Part shown: piece by piece, positions 25,758 to 36,439 of the stretch | Layout: every line of letters starts with the position of its first letter | Numbering within the stretch: position 1 is the stretch's first letter | Source of the DNA: Sagittula sp. P11 | GTDB lineage: Bacteria; Pseudomonadota; Alphaproteobacteria; Rhodobacterales; Rhodobacteraceae | DNA length: 64,000 nt | Direction: 5' to 3' | Assembly (NCBI RefSeq): GCF_002814095.1 | Contig: NZ_CP021913.1 | Span: forward strand, 62,001 to 126,000 | Made by a program: the position numbers and the translations under genes | Notes under the pieces: model-generated | Seen by the model: the letters and a program-made list of their open reading frames with translations, nothing else | Database searches by the model: none | What the model was told of the DNA's origin: nothing

Positions 25758-26926
25758 CAGTTTGTCACCGGCATCCGCCGCTCGACGATCTCCGCCCACC
25801 ACGAACAGCCCGCCGGGATGGCCTCGTCGTTGAAGTTGTAGCCGGGGTTGTGCACGTCGGCGGAATCGCCGTTGCCCACGAGGATATAGGCGCCGGGGCG
25901 TTCCTCCAGCATGTAGGCGAAATCCTCGCCGCCCATGGTGATCGGCGCGTTGCGCTCGCAGCCGCCCGAGATCGCCTCGGCCACATCCGCCGCGAATTCC
26001 GTCTGTTCCTCGGAGTTCACCATCGACGGGTAGCCCGCGATCCAGCGCACCTCTGCCGTGCCGCCGAAGGCCTCGGCGGTCAGCGGGGCCAGCGCCTTGA
26101 TCCGCTCTTCACCCAGCGCGCGGTTCTCCTTCGACATGGTGCGCATCGTGCCTTTCAGCGTCACCCGCGCCGGGATCACGTTGAACGCCTTCGACGAGCT
26201 TTCGATCGAGGTGACCGACACCACGATCGGATCGTCCGGATCGGCGTTGCGGCTGGAAATGCTCTGCATCGCCTGCACGAGCTGCGCCGCGATCACCACC
26301 GGGTCCACCGTCTGGTGCGGCTTTGCGGCGTGGCCGCCCTTGCCGTGAATGGTGATCTCGTACTGGTCGGTCGCGGCAAAGAACGCCCCCGACCGGATCG
26401 AGAAGCTGCCCACCGGCTGCCCGGGCCAGTTGTGCATGCCATAGACCTCCTGGATGCCGAAGCGCTCCATCATGCCGTCCTGGCACATTTCCTTGCCGCC
26501 GCCGCCGCCTTCTTCGGCGGGCTGGAAGATCACCACCACCGTGCCGTCGAAGTTGCGCGTCTCGGCCAGGTACTGCGCCGCCCCCAGCAGCATCGCAGTA
26601 TGTCCGTCGTGGCCGCAGGCATGCATCGCGCCCGGCGTCTTTGAGGCGTATTCCACCCCGGTCTGCTCCTCGATGGGCAGCGCGTCCATGTCGGCGCGCA
26701 GGCCGATCACCTTGCCCGACCCGGTGCCGCGCCCCTTGATGACGCCCACCACGCCGGTGCGCCCGATGCCGGTCACCACCTCGTCGCAGCCGAAGGCCTG
26801 CAGCTTCTCGGCCACAAGCGCACTGGTCCGGTGGGTCTCGAACAGGATCTCGGGGTGCTGGTGAAGGTCGCGTCGCCACGCGGTGATGTCGCCATGAAGC
26901 TCTGCGAAACGGTTCTTGACGGGCAT
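25757..26926 (-). CDS. M20-family amidohydrolase (hippurate hydrolase/aminoacylase-like)
   Basis: A 389-residue dinuclear zinc hydrolase of the M20D group, which cleaves N-acyl amino acids. Ligands are visible in RADMDALP (Asp), HACGHDGH (His and Cys/His cluster), QPAEEGGGG (Glu pair), MHNWPG (His) and GGEDFAYM near the C terminus. The lid domain includes GKGGHAAKPHQ. ATG 26926 follows AAGGAG. It sits between an SDR gene (1-base overlap) and the FAD oxidase gene, within a locus that looks devoted to N-substituted amino acids. Confidence 0.93.
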
Positions 26927-27071
26927 GGAAGTCTCCTTGTGTGCGAGCGGCCCCGCAGGCACCGGGGCCAGTCAGTCATGTCGGCGGCGAGCCTAGTGAG
27001 ATACATGCCGAACGCAAGCGCTCGGGCGACAATCCTGACCGTATGGTCGGAAATCGCTCAAGGGAGAGGCG

Positions 27072-28415
27072 TCAGATGTTCGGCCCCGGCACCAGCTTGG
27101 ACCCGTCCGTAAAGCGTGACAGCCGGAAACGGTCGAGCGCGGTCCCCGGATCGCGCCCCATGGCGAGGTCGGCGGCGATCCGGCCAAAGGCGGGACCCGC
27201 GCCGAAGCCGTGCCCGCACATCCCCGTGCAGACCGTCAGGCCGGGCAGCGCCGCCACCCGGTCCACCACCGGCACCACGTCGGGCATGACGTCGATCATC
27301 CCGCCCCAGGCGGTCTTCAGGTGCACTTCCCCGAGCGCCGGGTAGATCTCCGCGAAGCGGCGCAGCAGCTCCAGCACCCGCTTCCGGTTCGGGCCGGGGT
27401 CGAGGATGCGCACCCGTTCGAAGGGGCTGACCTCGTCGCCGTTCCAGAACCGCGCCACGCCGGGCGCATCGGGCCAGCCGCGCGGCTGCGGCCCGCGCAG
27501 GTGCACGTCGAACGATCCCTGCATGGCCAGCTTCAGGTAGACCGGCAGATGGCGCAGCATGTCGGCGCCGGTGTAAAGCTCGGCAAATCCCGAGGGAGCA
27601 AGGGTATATCCCCCGTCCGCCCGCCGCCGGAAGGCGATCTCCCCGTCGACCGAGGCGGGCACATTCAGGTCGGGCAAAGGCCGCGTCGCCAGCGCGGTCG
27701 AGCGCACCGAAAGCTGCGGCACGCGGACCCCGTGGCGCGCCAGCAGAAGCGACGACCACGCGCCGCCCGCCAACACCACGCTTTCGGCGCGGACGGTGCC
27801 CTCTTCGGTCACCACGCCCGTCACCTGACCCGCGCTGATGTCGAGCCTGCGCACCGCCACCCGCTCGCGAATCATCGCGCCGTCCGCTTCCGCCAGCTTC
27901 GCCAGCCGGGGCACGGCGACCCAAGGCTCGCCCTTCATGTCCGACGGCGTCAGCAGCATGCCGCACCAGCCCGCGTGCGGATAGCCCATGGTGCGCGCCG
28001 TCTCGGCCCGGCCCACCAGCCGCGAGGTGACGCCCTGCCCCTTCGCCTCCGTCAGCCAGCCTTCGAAGGCGGCCATCTCGGCCTCCGACCCGGCCAGGTA
28101 GGACACGCCGACCGTCTCCACACCCAGCGCACCGCGGCATTCCGCGTCGAACTCCTGCCAGAGGCGCTGCGCCTCCTGTGCCACCGGGATCTCCGCCATG
28201 TCGCGGCCCTGCACCCGGATCCAGCCCCAGTTGCGCGAGGATTGCTCGGCGGCGATGCGGCCTTTCTCCAGCAGCAGCACCCGCTTGCCCGCGCGCGCCG
28301 CGAACAGCGCCGCAGACACACCGATCACGCCGCCGCCGATCACCGCGACGTCGACCGCCTCCGGCAGCGGACCGCGAAAGTCCCGCTCGCCCTCGTCCCT
28401 GAACGGAAAGATCAC
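27072..28415 (-). CDS. FAD-dependent oxidoreductase, DadA-like
   Basis: A 447-residue flavoprotein of the D-amino-acid dehydrogenase/glycine-oxidase superfamily. The dinucleotide motif is DVAVIGGGVIGVSAALFAARAG near residue 25. A 'SSRNWGWIRVQGRD' segment follows, with a C-terminal 'GMCGHGFGAGPAFGRI' flavin-binding block. Such enzymes oxidise the C-N bond of amino acids or opine-like secondary amines. The start is GTG 28415, overlapping the ArgE-like stop (GTGA). A longer open frame to 29414 crosses that gene and is spurious. Substrate inferred only from neighbours. Confidence 0.9.
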   Translation of the reverse strand: MIFPFRDEGERDFRGPLPEAVDVAVIGGGVIGVSAALFAARAGKRVLLLEKGRIAAEQSSRNWGWIRVQGRDMAEIPVAQEAQRLWQEFDAECRGALGVETVGVSYLAGSEAEMAAFEGWLTEAKGQGVTSRLVGRAETARTMGYPHAGWCGMLLTPSDMKGEPWVAVPRLAKLAEADGAMIRERVAVRRLDISAGQVTGVVTEEGTVRAESVVLAGGAWSSLLLARHGVRVPQLSVRSTALATRPLPDLNVPASVDGEIAFRRRADGGYTLAPSGFAELYTGADMLRHLPVYLKLAMQGSFDVHLRGPQPRGWPDAPGVARFWNGDEVSPFERVRILDPGPNRKRVLELLRRFAEIYPALGEVHLKTAWGGMIDVMPDVVPVVDRVAALPGLTVCTGMCGHGFGAGPAFGRIAADLAMGRDPGTALDRFRLSRFTDGSKLVPGPNI

Positions 28416-29575
28416 GCCAGCGCCTCCATCAACCTCCGCATGAAGGCCTCGCCCTCCTGCAACTGGCTGATCGCAATCGATTCGTTGGGCTGATGCGCGA
28501 CCGAGATGGAGCCCGGCCCGCAGACCACAGCCTTGTATCCGGCGGTCTGGAAGTGGCTCGCCTCCGTGGCGTAGCTCACGTAGTTCTCCGAATTGTCGCC
28601 AGTCAGGCGCCGCACCAGCGCCTCGGCGGTGTTGTCCTCTTCCGGCGCGAAGGGCGGCAGGGAGAACATCTCGCGCGCCTCGATCCACGCCTCCGGGCGC
28701 ACCGCCTTCATCTCGGCGGTCAGCTCCTCGACCTTGGCGGCGAACAGCGCGCGGTAGGTCTCCAGCTCCTCGCCCGGCACCACGCGGAAACCCACCCCGA
28801 ACTCGCAGTCCTTGGCGGTGATGTTGTGCGCCGTCCCGCCCGAGATCTGGCCGACGTGCACGTTGGTGTAGGGCGGATCGAACAGCGCGGCCAAGCCCAG
28901 GGGCTCCGACGCCTCCGCCGCCGCGTTCACGCCGTTGCACCAGTCGATCAGCTTCGCGCCCCACATGATCGCCGAGACGCCGGTGTGCAGCATCGAGGAG
29001 TGCACCTCGAAGCCGTGCACATGAACCCACCAGCTCACCCCGCCCTTGTGGCCGGAGACCGCCTTCATCATCGTGGGTTCGCCCACGATCACGTCCGTCG
29101 CGCGCGGCAGGACCTGCATCGCCTCGACCAGCGCCGGGGCGCCGGTGCAGCCGACCTCCTCGTCGTAGCTGAGCGCGATCTGCAAGGGCCGCGTGACGCC
29201 CGCATGTTTCGCCTCGACCATCGCCCAGATCGCCAGCGCGTCGAAGCCCTTCATGTCGCAGGACCCGCGCCCGTAAAGCCGCCCGTCCTTCTCGGTCAGA
29301 ACCCAGGGGTCGGTGTCCCAGGCCTGCCCGTCCACCGGCACGACGTCGGTGTGGCCCGACAACACGACACCGCCCTCGACCTCCGGTCCGACGTGGGCGT
29401 AAAGCGCCTTCCACCCCGGCGCGCCCTCCTTGTCGTGAAGGCCCACCTCGATCCCGTGGGACCGCAGGTACTCTGCCACCCAGTCGATCAGCGGGCCGTT
29501 CGGCTCCCGGCTGACGCTGGGAAACGCCACGAGCCGCTCCAGCAGCGCACGCGGCGCAAGTCGTTCCGTCATCAT
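28412..29575 (-). CDS. Acetylornithine deacetylase/M20A-family hydrolase (ArgE-like)
   Basis: A 387-residue M20 zinc hydrolase in the ArgE group. Ligands: His in LSGHTDVVP, Asp in GSCDMKG, Glu pair in SYDEEVGC, Glu in VGEPTMM, and His near the C terminus in SVAHQPNESI. The lid domain includes VHVHGFEVHSS. Although ArgE-like, its place in an operon with a FAD amine oxidase and an ABC importer suggests a catabolic deacylase rather than arginine biosynthesis. Translationally coupled to the downstream oxidase (GTGA overlap). Confidence 0.9.
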   Translation of the reverse strand: MMTERLAPRALLERLVAFPSVSREPNGPLIDWVAEYLRSHGIEVGLHDKEGAPGWKALYAHVGPEVEGGVVLSGHTDVVPVDGQAWDTDPWVLTEKDGRLYGRGSCDMKGFDALAIWAMVEAKHAGVTRPLQIALSYDEEVGCTGAPALVEAMQVLPRATDVIVGEPTMMKAVSGHKGGVSWWVHVHGFEVHSSMLHTGVSAIMWGAKLIDWCNGVNAAAEASEPLGLAALFDPPYTNVHVGQISGGTAHNITAKDCEFGVGFRVVPGEELETYRALFAAKVEELTAEMKAVRPEAWIEAREMFSLPPFAPEEDNTAEALVRRLTGDNSENYVSYATEASHFQTAGYKAVVCGPGSISVAHQPNESIAISQLQEGEAFMRRLMEALA

Positions 29576-29670
29576 GCCTCCAGACAGGCCGGGGCGCGGC
29601 GCACCGCCCCCTGCTTCTTCGCTTTCAGATTTGCCTTGCGCGATCCTTCACGGAAAAACCGCCCCTGCCC

Positions 29671-31533
29671 TCAATAGCCGCTGTCCGAGGTCAGCACGAG
29701 GTGCCCCGGGCTGACTTCCTCGTAGACCGAGGGCCCCGGCTCATAGCCGACCGGGTGGATCGGCGACGGGATCGGCTTGAAGTTCAGGTCCTTCTCCGCC
29801 TTCCGGCGGCGCGGATCGGCGATCGGCACCGCCTTCATCAGGGCCTTGGTATAAGGGTGCTGCGGGTCCTCGAACACCGCGCGGCGCGGTCCCAGTTCCA
29901 CGATCCGGCCAAGGTACATGACCCCCACCGTGTGCGAGACCCGCTCCACCACCGCCATGTCGTGGCTGATGAAGACATATCCCAGACCCAGTTCCGCCTG
30001 CAGTTCCATCATCAGGTTCACCACTTGCGCCTGCACCGACACGTCAAGCGCCGAGACCGCCTCGTCCGCCACGATCAGCTTCGGGTTCAGCGCCAGCGCC
30101 CGTGCGATGGCGATCCGCTGCCGCTGGCCGCCGGACAGCTCGTGCGGATAGCGCCGCATGAAGGACCGCGGCAGTTCCACCCGGTCGAACAGGTTGGCCA
30201 CCTTGTCCTGGATCTCCGACCCGGACCCGATGCCGTAGTTCACCAGGGGCTCCGCCACCTGGTCGGCCAGCTGCAACTGCGGGTTCAGAGAGGCGAAGGG
30301 GTCCTGAAATATCATCTGCATCTCGCGCCGCGCGTCGCGCAGGCCCGATTGCGACAGCGCCATGATGTCGGTGCCGTCGAGCTCGATCTTGCCCGACAAA
30401 GGCTCTACCAGCCGCAGGAGCGACCGCCCCGCCGTGGACTTGCCGCAGCCCGACTCGCCCACGAGGCTCAGCGTCTGGCCCTTGTTGAGCGTAAAAGACA
30501 CATCCTCCGTCGCGTGGACATAGGCCACCGTCCGGCGGAAGAAGCCGCCCTTCACGGGGAATCGCGTCACGAGGTTCTGCACCTTCAGCAGCACCTCGTC
30601 CGAGCCCTTGATCGGGTCGAGGTTCTGGTCGGTCCGCCCCACCAGCCGCATCGGTTCCGGCAGGTCCTTGCCGGTCATCTCGCCCAGCTTCGGCACGGCG
30701 GCCAACAGCGCCTTGGTATAGGGGTGCTGCGGGTTTTCGAAGATCTCCTCGACCCGGCCTTCCTCCACCTTGTTGCCGCGGAACATCACGACGACGCGGT
30801 CGGCCATCTGCGCCACCACCGCCATGTCGTGGGTGATGAACATCACCGCCGTCCCGGTCTCGCGCTTGAGGCGGTCCATCAGGGCTAGGATCTCGGCCTG
30901 GATCGTCACGTCGAGCGCGGTTGTCGGCTCGTCCGCGATCAGGAGGCGCGGCTTGCAGGCCAGGGCCATGGCAATCACCACGCGCTGGCGCATCCCGCCC
31001 GACAGTTCGTGCGGATACTGCTTCAGCCGTCGCTCCGGTTCCGGGATGCGGACCTCGCGCAGCAGTTCCAGCGCCCGAGCCTCCGCCTGCTTCTTCGACA
31101 TGCCGCGGTGGACGCGCAGCCCTTCGGTCAGCTGGCGGCCCACGGTGAACACCGGGTTCAGCGCGGTCATCGGCTCCTGGAAGATCATGCCGATCTCGTT
31201 GCCGCGGATGTGGCGCATCAGGCTCTGGTCGGCGGTGGCCAGGTCCATCACCCCGCCCTCGCGCCGGTCGAACAGCATCTTGCCGCCCGCGATGTCGCCG
31301 CCGCCGTATTCGATCAGCCGCATCAGCGACAGCGAGGACACCGACTTGCCCGATCCCGATTCGCCGACGACGCAGACCGTCTCGCCCGGGTTGATCTCGA
31401 ACGAGATGTCCTCGACGCCCACCACCGGGCCGTCCTTTGTCTGGAATTCGACCCGGAGCTTCTCGATCCGGGCGATGGGCACCTGGGCCTCTGCGGCCCC
31501 GGTCGCGGCGGTATCCGTGGTGTCGTCCAGCAT
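29671..31533 (-). CDS. Peptide-type ABC importer ATPase with two fused nucleotide-binding domains
   Basis: A 620-residue cytoplasmic ATPase in which the DppD-like and DppF-like subunits are fused. First domain: Walker [12 protein letters not shown], signature LSGGMRQRV, Walker [13 protein letters not shown]. Second: [32 protein letters not shown]. The layout is that of GsiA/YejF. ATG 31533 follows AAGGGAG. It is transcribed away from the binding protein and permeases at 32205-36430, which lack their own ATPase, so these almost certainly form one importer split over a divergent promoter region. Confidence 0.94.
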   Translation of the reverse strand: MLDDTTDTAATGAAEAQVPIARIEKLRVEFQTKDGPVVGVEDISFEINPGETVCVVGESGSGKSVSSLSLMRLIEYGGGDIAGGKMLFDRREGGVMDLATADQSLMRHIRGNEIGMIFQEPMTALNPVFTVGRQLTEGLRVHRGMSKKQAEARALELLREVRIPEPERRLKQYPHELSGGMRQRVVIAMALACKPRLLIADEPTTALDVTIQAEILALMDRLKRETGTAVMFITHDMAVVAQMADRVVVMFRGNKVEEGRVEEIFENPQHPYTKALLAAVPKLGEMTGKDLPEPMRLVGRTDQNLDPIKGSDEVLLKVQNLVTRFPVKGGFFRRTVAYVHATEDVSFTLNKGQTLSLVGESGCGKSTAGRSLLRLVEPLSGKIELDGTDIMALSQSGLRDARREMQMIFQDPFASLNPQLQLADQVAEPLVNYGIGSGSEIQDKVANLFDRVELPRSFMRRYPHELSGGQRQRIAIARALALNPKLIVADEAVSALDVSVQAQVVNLMMELQAELGLGYVFISHDMAVVERVSHTVGVMYLGRIVELGPRRAVFEDPQHPYTKALMKAVPIADPRRRKAEKDLNFKPIPSPIHPVGYEPGPSVYEEVSPGHLVLTSDSGY

Positions 31534-32204
31534 CTTCGAAACTCCCTTGTCGCGGCGAAGGCTAAAAGCCCGGCTCCGGGGCGTAAAGGTCCCATCGCGC
31601 ATTCCCGGAGGTCAGAGCCCTCCGGACCCGACCGGATGCCCTTTCCGGCGGCCCGTGCGAGACTGTGGAACAAGGGCCGCAACGCCTTCGCGCAGCATGC
31701 CGGAAAAATGTGCAAAGACGAACGGTTTCAGGTGGCGCCGGACAGCCCGCCCGACGCCCCGCCGCAAGGTTCCCAAACCGCACGAAATGCCATCGCACCC
31801 GCCCGGCGCGGCAATCCGCCGCTGAAAGACCCATGCCGCCAATGGCTTAACCCGGGGCACGCACATGCCCCGACAGGCCGCCCAACCCTTTTTCCATTGC
31901 CCCAAAGGCCGCTCCGGACCCAAGCGAAACAGCCCGCCACCGCACAACCCGCAGCGAAATCAATCGCCTGCACGGGCAACCCGCGCCACGTCCTGCCCCC
32001 CGGCCCTTCCCGAATGCGTCCGGGATGCCCTTAGGCAATGCTTGCATTTTGAGCATCCGCGGGTTTCGATGGACCGGCACAGGGGGCGAATTCGGGGCAC
32101 GGGTCTTTTTCGGGTTGAAACGGACCTGACCGGATGAACAGCCTTCCCGGCATCAACGAAGCGGACCGGACATGATGCCGGTCCCGACCAACATGGAGTG
32201 AAAC
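31534..32204. other. Divergent regulatory region, no gene seen
   Basis: 670 bases between the double ATPase and its binding protein. No frame has protein-like composition. Visible structure: a GGGGC..GCCCC hairpin near 31855-31875, the dyad AATGC-TT-GCATT (32037-32048) in the most AT-rich part, and the hairpin GACCGG-N8-CCGGTC (32164-32183) just before the binding-protein ribosome site. Divergent promoters presumably lie here, but I cannot place -35/-10 boxes with confidence. Confidence 0.5.
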
Positions 32205-33905
32205 ATGACCCTGAAATCCCTGATGATGGGTGCCGCGGCCGTGACAGCTCTCGCTGCCCCCGCGCTCGCAGAGCGCGGCGCGGACGGCGAGGTGAAGATC
32301 ATCTACTGGCAGGCCCCGTCGATCCTGAACCCGTTCCTCTCGGGCGGCACCAAGGACGTCGAGGCCTCGTCGATGATCATCGAGCCGCTGGCGCGCTACG
32401 ACGAAACCGGCACCCTCGTGCCCTGGCTCGCAACCGAGATCCCGACGGTCGAGAACGGCGGCGTCTCCGAGGACCTGACCCAGATCACCTGGAAGATCAA
32501 ACCGGACATCGTGTGGTCGGACGGCACGCCCTTCACCTCCGCAGACGTGAAGTTCACCTACGAATACTGCACCCATCCCGAAGGCGGCTGCGCGCAGCTG
32601 ACGAAGTTCGAAGGCGTGACCTCGGTCGAGACGCCCGACGACCTGACCGTGGTGGTGACCTTCGGCGAAGCGAAGCCCGTTCCCTACGGCCCGTTCGTCG
32701 GCGGTGAATCCCCGATCCTGCAGAAGGCCCAGTTCGAGAACTGCGTGGGCGCCGCGGCCTCCACCTGCACCGAGCAGAACTTCAACCCGATCGGCACCGG
32801 GCCCTTCGTGGTCGAAGAATTCAAGCCGAACGATGTGATCACCCTCTCGGCCAACGGCAACTACCGCGATCCGGCCAAGCCGGCCTTCGCCACCATGACC
32901 TTCAAGGGCGGCGGCGACGCGGCGGCTGCAGGCACGGCGGTCATGGAGACCGGCGAATTCGACTACGCCTGGAACCTCCAGCTCGCGCCCGACGTCATCG
33001 CCGAGATGGAAGCCGGCGGTCAGGGTGTTGCCGTGGCAGGCTTCGGCCCGCTGATGGAACGCATCATGATCAACAACACCAACCCCGACCCGGCGCTTGG
33101 CCCGGACGAGCGGTCGGTGATCCGTCCGCACCCGTTCCTCGGCGACCCGGCGGTCTACAAGGCGATGTCCATGGCCATCGACCGTCCGCTGCTGGTCGAA
33201 GTGGGCTACGGACAGGCCGGCAAGGTGACCTGCTCCTGGGTGCCCGCGCCCGAACCCTTCGCCTACCAGAACGAGGACTGCGGCACGCAGGACATCGAAG
33301 GCGCCAAGGCGCTTCTGGATGAGGCCGGCATCGTCGACTCCGACGGCGACGGCATCCGCGAGAAGGACGGCGTTCCGCTCTCGATCCTCTACCAGACCTC
33401 GACCAACGCCGTCCGCCAGGACTTCCAGGCGCTGATCAAGGAGTGGTGGGAGCAGATCGGCATGGAAGTCGAACTGCGCAACGTCGACAGCTCCGTGTTC
33501 TTCGGCGGCGACCCGGGCTCCCCGGACACCTTCCAGAAGTTCTACGCCGACGTCGAAATGTACGCCAACACCTTCAACGGCACCGACCCGCAGGCCTACC
33601 TGGGCAACGGTCTGTGCGACAAGGCTCCGCGTCCGGAAACCCAGTGGCAGGGCGAGAACATCTCGCGCTTCTGCGACGAGGAATACGACGCGCTCTGGAA
33701 CGAGCTGTCGCAGACCGCCGACATGCAGAAGCGCCAGGAAATCGGCCGCCAGCTCAGCCAGATGGCCTACGAGAAAGGCGCGATGATCCCGCTGGTGCAC
33801 CGCGGCCGCCTCTCGGCACACTCCAACAGCCTTGGCGGTGTGAAGCTGAACGTCTGGGACTCCGAGCTGTGGAACGTCGCAGACTGGTACCGCATCGAAC
33901 AATAA
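32205..33905 (+). CDS. Peptide-type ABC importer periplasmic binding protein
   Basis: A 566-residue SBP_bac_5 binding protein. The signal peptide is MTLKSLMMGAAAVTALAAPALA with cleavage before ERGAD. The family block 'ITWKIKPDIVWSDGTPFTSADVKFTYEY' sits at about 90-120. Several cysteines (YCTHPEGGCAQ, FENCVGAA..CTEQNF, CSWVP..EDCG) may pair as disulfides. ATG 32205 follows GGAG. A strong hairpin follows the stop, then the permeases, which would favour higher synthesis of the binding protein than of the membrane subunits. Confidence 0.95.
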   Translation: MTLKSLMMGAAAVTALAAPALAERGADGEVKIIYWQAPSILNPFLSGGTKDVEASSMIIEPLARYDETGTLVPWLATEIPTVENGGVSEDLTQITWKIKPDIVWSDGTPFTSADVKFTYEYCTHPEGGCAQLTKFEGVTSVETPDDLTVVVTFGEAKPVPYGPFVGGESPILQKAQFENCVGAAASTCTEQNFNPIGTGPFVVEEFKPNDVITLSANGNYRDPAKPAFATMTFKGGGDAAAAGTAVMETGEFDYAWNLQLAPDVIAEMEAGGQGVAVAGFGPLMERIMINNTNPDPALGPDERSVIRPHPFLGDPAVYKAMSMAIDRPLLVEVGYGQAGKVTCSWVPAPEPFAYQNEDCGTQDIEGAKALLDEAGIVDSDGDGIREKDGVPLSILYQTSTNAVRQDFQALIKEWWEQIGMEVELRNVDSSVFFGGDPGSPDTFQKFYADVEMYANTFNGTDPQAYLGNGLCDKAPRPETQWQGENISRFCDEEYDALWNELSQTADMQKRQEIGRQLSQMAYEKGAMIPLVHRGRLSAHSNSLGGVKLNVWDSELWNVADWYRIEQ

Positions 33906-33917
33906 GTTCCTGATCGC

Positions 33918-33948
33918 GCGCCCGTCCCGTTTCGCACGGGGCGGGCGC
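33918..33948 (+). terminator. Hairpin between binding protein and permease genes
   Basis: GCGCCCGTCCCGT, five-base loop, ACGGGGCGGGCGC: a 13-base stem with one G.U pair. With no U-tract it may act as a partial terminator or as a 3' stabiliser of the binding-protein mRNA. Confidence 0.7.
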
Positions 33949-34329
33949 ATTCCTGAAGACACGGAAGGGATCGCCGCGCCGATGGATGACAACCGGAGCC
34001 TCGACCGCAGCCTCTGGACCGACGGCATCGACGCCTTCGCGCCCCGCCTCGCCGGCGATGCGACGACGCTCTTCCCGCAGATGGGGTCCCCGATGCCGCG
34101 CGACGCCATCCTCTCATCGCCGATGACGAAGACCGCCCTCCACTGGACAGACGTTGACATGCAAGATTGCCACCGGCACAGGCCGGGCGATGCCAGCCTC
34201 CGCACACGCGGCACCACGGGACACCGTCCCGGCGCCGCCCCGTCTTACACCCTGTGCCCCTTTGTCCGGTCCCGTGCCGGCGCTGCGGGATGCACCCACC
34301 TTCACCAAAGCCCGACAGGGGGATAAGCG
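33949..34329. other. Non-coding stretch before the permease genes
   Basis: 380 bases. A 114-codon open frame (33982-34326) has no ribosome site I trust and a composition unlike the neighbouring genes. I regard it as chance and see no other structure. Confidence 0.5.
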
Positions 34330-35439
34330 TTGCTCACCTACGCCACGCGACGGTTGATCCTCTCGATCCCGACGCTCATCTTTATCAGCTTCATCATCTT
34401 CATGCTGTTGCAACTGGCCCCGGGCGATCCGATGGCCCAGGTGCCGCTGACGGTGCCGGACGAGGTCAAGCAGAAGATGCGCGAGGCGCTCGGCCTCGGC
34501 GAACCGCCTCTCGTCCAGTACTGGAAATGGCTGGTCCAGATCTTCTGGATCGAACCCAAGGTCTTCATCGACTGGATGTTCGGCACGCAACTGGCCTGGC
34601 ACTGGGAAACCCCCACCTTCGCGCCGACCGAAACGCTCCTCGCCTCCATGCAGGAAGCGGGCCGCGTGCGCGAGGTGAACGGCGAGATGCAGTTCTGGGT
34701 GCCCGAACAGCGCAACATCTCGTGGCAGACCCGTTCGCCGGTGATGGACATCATCATCCAGCGCATCCCGCAGACACTGTGGGTTGTGGGCGTGGCCTAC
34801 GTGGTGGCGATCCTGATCGCGCTGCCGGTGGGCATCTACTCCGCCTACCGCCAGTATTCGGTCTTCGACCAGGCCGGGACCTTCGTGACGATGATCGGCT
34901 TCTCGATCCCGCCGTTCTTCACCGGCCCGCTGCTGATCGTGCTGTTCTCGGTGCAGCTCGGCTGGTTCCCCTCGATCTACGACACGACCCACGTCGTGAA
35001 CGACTGGGCCAGCTTCAAGATCCAGCTTCAGCAGATGATCATGCCGGTCATGGTGCTGGCGCTGCAGATCACCGCGCAGCTCTCGCGATACATGCGTGCC
35101 TCCATGCTCGACAACCTCGGGCAGGACTACGTGCGCACCGCCCGCGCCAAGGGCCTGTCGGAGGCGATCGTCGTCAACGTGCACGTGGTGCGCAACTCGA
35201 TGATCCCGGTGGTCACCGTGATCGCGCTCGGCATCCCGTCGATCTTCGGCGGCGCCATCATCACCGAGAACGTGTTCAAGGTGAACGGCATCGGCCAGCT
35301 CCTGATCACGGCGCTGTTCGCCAACGACCTGCCGATGGTCATGACGCTGACCTTCATCTTCGCGGTGCTCATCGTGCTCTTCAACCTGATCGCCGACATC
35401 CTCTACGGCGTGCTCGACCCGCGGATCCGTTATGACTGA
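34330..35439 (+). CDS. Peptide-type ABC importer permease (DppB-like)
   Basis: A 369-residue inner-membrane permease. It opens MLTYATRRLILSIPTLIFISF, has QLAPGDPM after the first helix, and an EAA-like loop (RTARAKGLSEAIVVNVHVVRN) near residue 260. It is about 40 residues longer than usual because of an extended periplasmic segment between helices 1 and 2 (about 60-140). The start is TTG 34330 with CAGGGGG just upstream. Overlaps the next permease gene by 8 bases. Confidence 0.92.
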   Translation: MLTYATRRLILSIPTLIFISFIIFMLLQLAPGDPMAQVPLTVPDEVKQKMREALGLGEPPLVQYWKWLVQIFWIEPKVFIDWMFGTQLAWHWETPTFAPTETLLASMQEAGRVREVNGEMQFWVPEQRNISWQTRSPVMDIIIQRIPQTLWVVGVAYVVAILIALPVGIYSAYRQYSVFDQAGTFVTMIGFSIPPFFTGPLLIVLFSVQLGWFPSIYDTTHVVNDWASFKIQLQQMIMPVMVLALQITAQLSRYMRASMLDNLGQDYVRTARAKGLSEAIVVNVHVVRNSMIPVVTVIALGIPSIFGGAIITENVFKVNGIGQLLITALFANDLPMVMTLTFIFAVLIVLFNLIADILYGVLDPRIRYD

Positions 35440-36430
35440 AAGCCCACAGGACGATGTAATCCTCGCCGAAGGCCCTGCCGCCATCGAGGCCCTGAAGGAC
35501 ACCGGCCCGACAAAGCCGCCGCGTTCGCGCGGCAAGGACGTCTGGGACCAGTTCCGCAAGCACAAGGGCGCGATGTTCGGGCTGGGGTTCCTGGTCTTCA
35601 TCACGCTCGCCGTGCTGATCGGCCCCTACATCTACACGGTCGACCCGCAGAAGCTGGACATCCGCAACAAGGACATGCGCCCGATCTACACCGCGATCTG
35701 GGACGCCGACGCCAAGGTCTCGTGGGAGAAGCCGCTCGGCTCCGACCAGCTCGGCCGCGACAACCTCGCCCAGATGCTCTCCGGCGGGCGCGCGTCCATG
35801 GCCGTGGGCTGGGCCGCGATGATCCTCAGCCTCGTGATCGGCACCGCCATCGGGGTGATCGCCGGCTACTTCAAGAGGCTGGACGGCCCGCTCATGCGCC
35901 TGACCGACCTCTTCCTGTCGCTGCCGATCCTGCCGCTGCTGCTGGTCGCCGTGACGCTCTTCCGGCAACCGCTCAGGGCCAACTTCGGGCCCGAGGGGGG
36001 CATGTTCATCCTCATCGTGACGGTCATCGCCGTCACCTCGTGGATGCCCACGGCCCGGATCGTGCGCGGCGACATCCTCGCCATCAAGGAACGCGAGTTC
36101 GTGCTGGCCGCCCGCTCCATCGGCACCTCGCCGTTCAAGCTGATCCGCCGCCACCTGCTGCCCAACGTGCTCTCGCCGATCATGGTGTCCGCCGCCCTCG
36201 GCCTCGCCACGGCGATCATCACGGAATCGGCGCTCTCCTTCCTCGGCGTGGGCTTCCCCTCCGACTTCCCCACCTGGGGCAAGATGCTGGCCGACGCGGT
36301 CCAGCGGATGGAGCGGTTCCCCGAACGCGTGATGCTGCCGGGTGTCGCCATCTCGCTGACGGTGCTCAGCGTGAACTACCTGGGCGACGGCCTGCGCGAC
36401 GCGCTCGACCCGCGCATCCGCGGCCGCTGA
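35432..36430 (+). CDS. Peptide-type ABC importer permease (DppC-like)
   Basis: A 332-residue permease with a 55-residue cytoplasmic tail, a first helix near 55-75, the 'LGSDQLGRDNLAQMLSGGRASM' block and the core containing 'LAARSIGTSPFKLIRRHLLPN'. ATG 35432 overlaps the stop of the DppB-like gene. It completes the importer with the binding protein at 32205 and the double ATPase at 29671. Confidence 0.94.
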   Translation: MTESPQDDVILAEGPAAIEALKDTGPTKPPRSRGKDVWDQFRKHKGAMFGLGFLVFITLAVLIGPYIYTVDPQKLDIRNKDMRPIYTAIWDADAKVSWEKPLGSDQLGRDNLAQMLSGGRASMAVGWAAMILSLVIGTAIGVIAGYFKRLDGPLMRLTDLFLSLPILPLLLVAVTLFRQPLRANFGPEGGMFILIVTVIAVTSWMPTARIVRGDILAIKEREFVLAARSIGTSPFKLIRRHLLPNVLSPIMVSAALGLATAIITESALSFLGVGFPSDFPTWGKMLADAVQRMERFPERVMLPGVAISLTVLSVNYLGDGLRDALDPRIRGR

Positions 36431-36439
36431 CACGACACC

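Noticed and set aside
27072-29414. 780-codon reading of the FAD oxidase frame extending through the ArgE-like gene
   Set aside because: Only the part after GTG 28415 has flavoprotein sequence; the upstream part is the off-frame shadow of the M20 gene, and the GTGA overlap marks the true start.
33982-34326. 114-codon open frame between the binding protein and permease
   Set aside because: No credible ribosome site, no recognisable domain, many Pro/Arg/His residues, and a competing frame of equal quality on the other strand.
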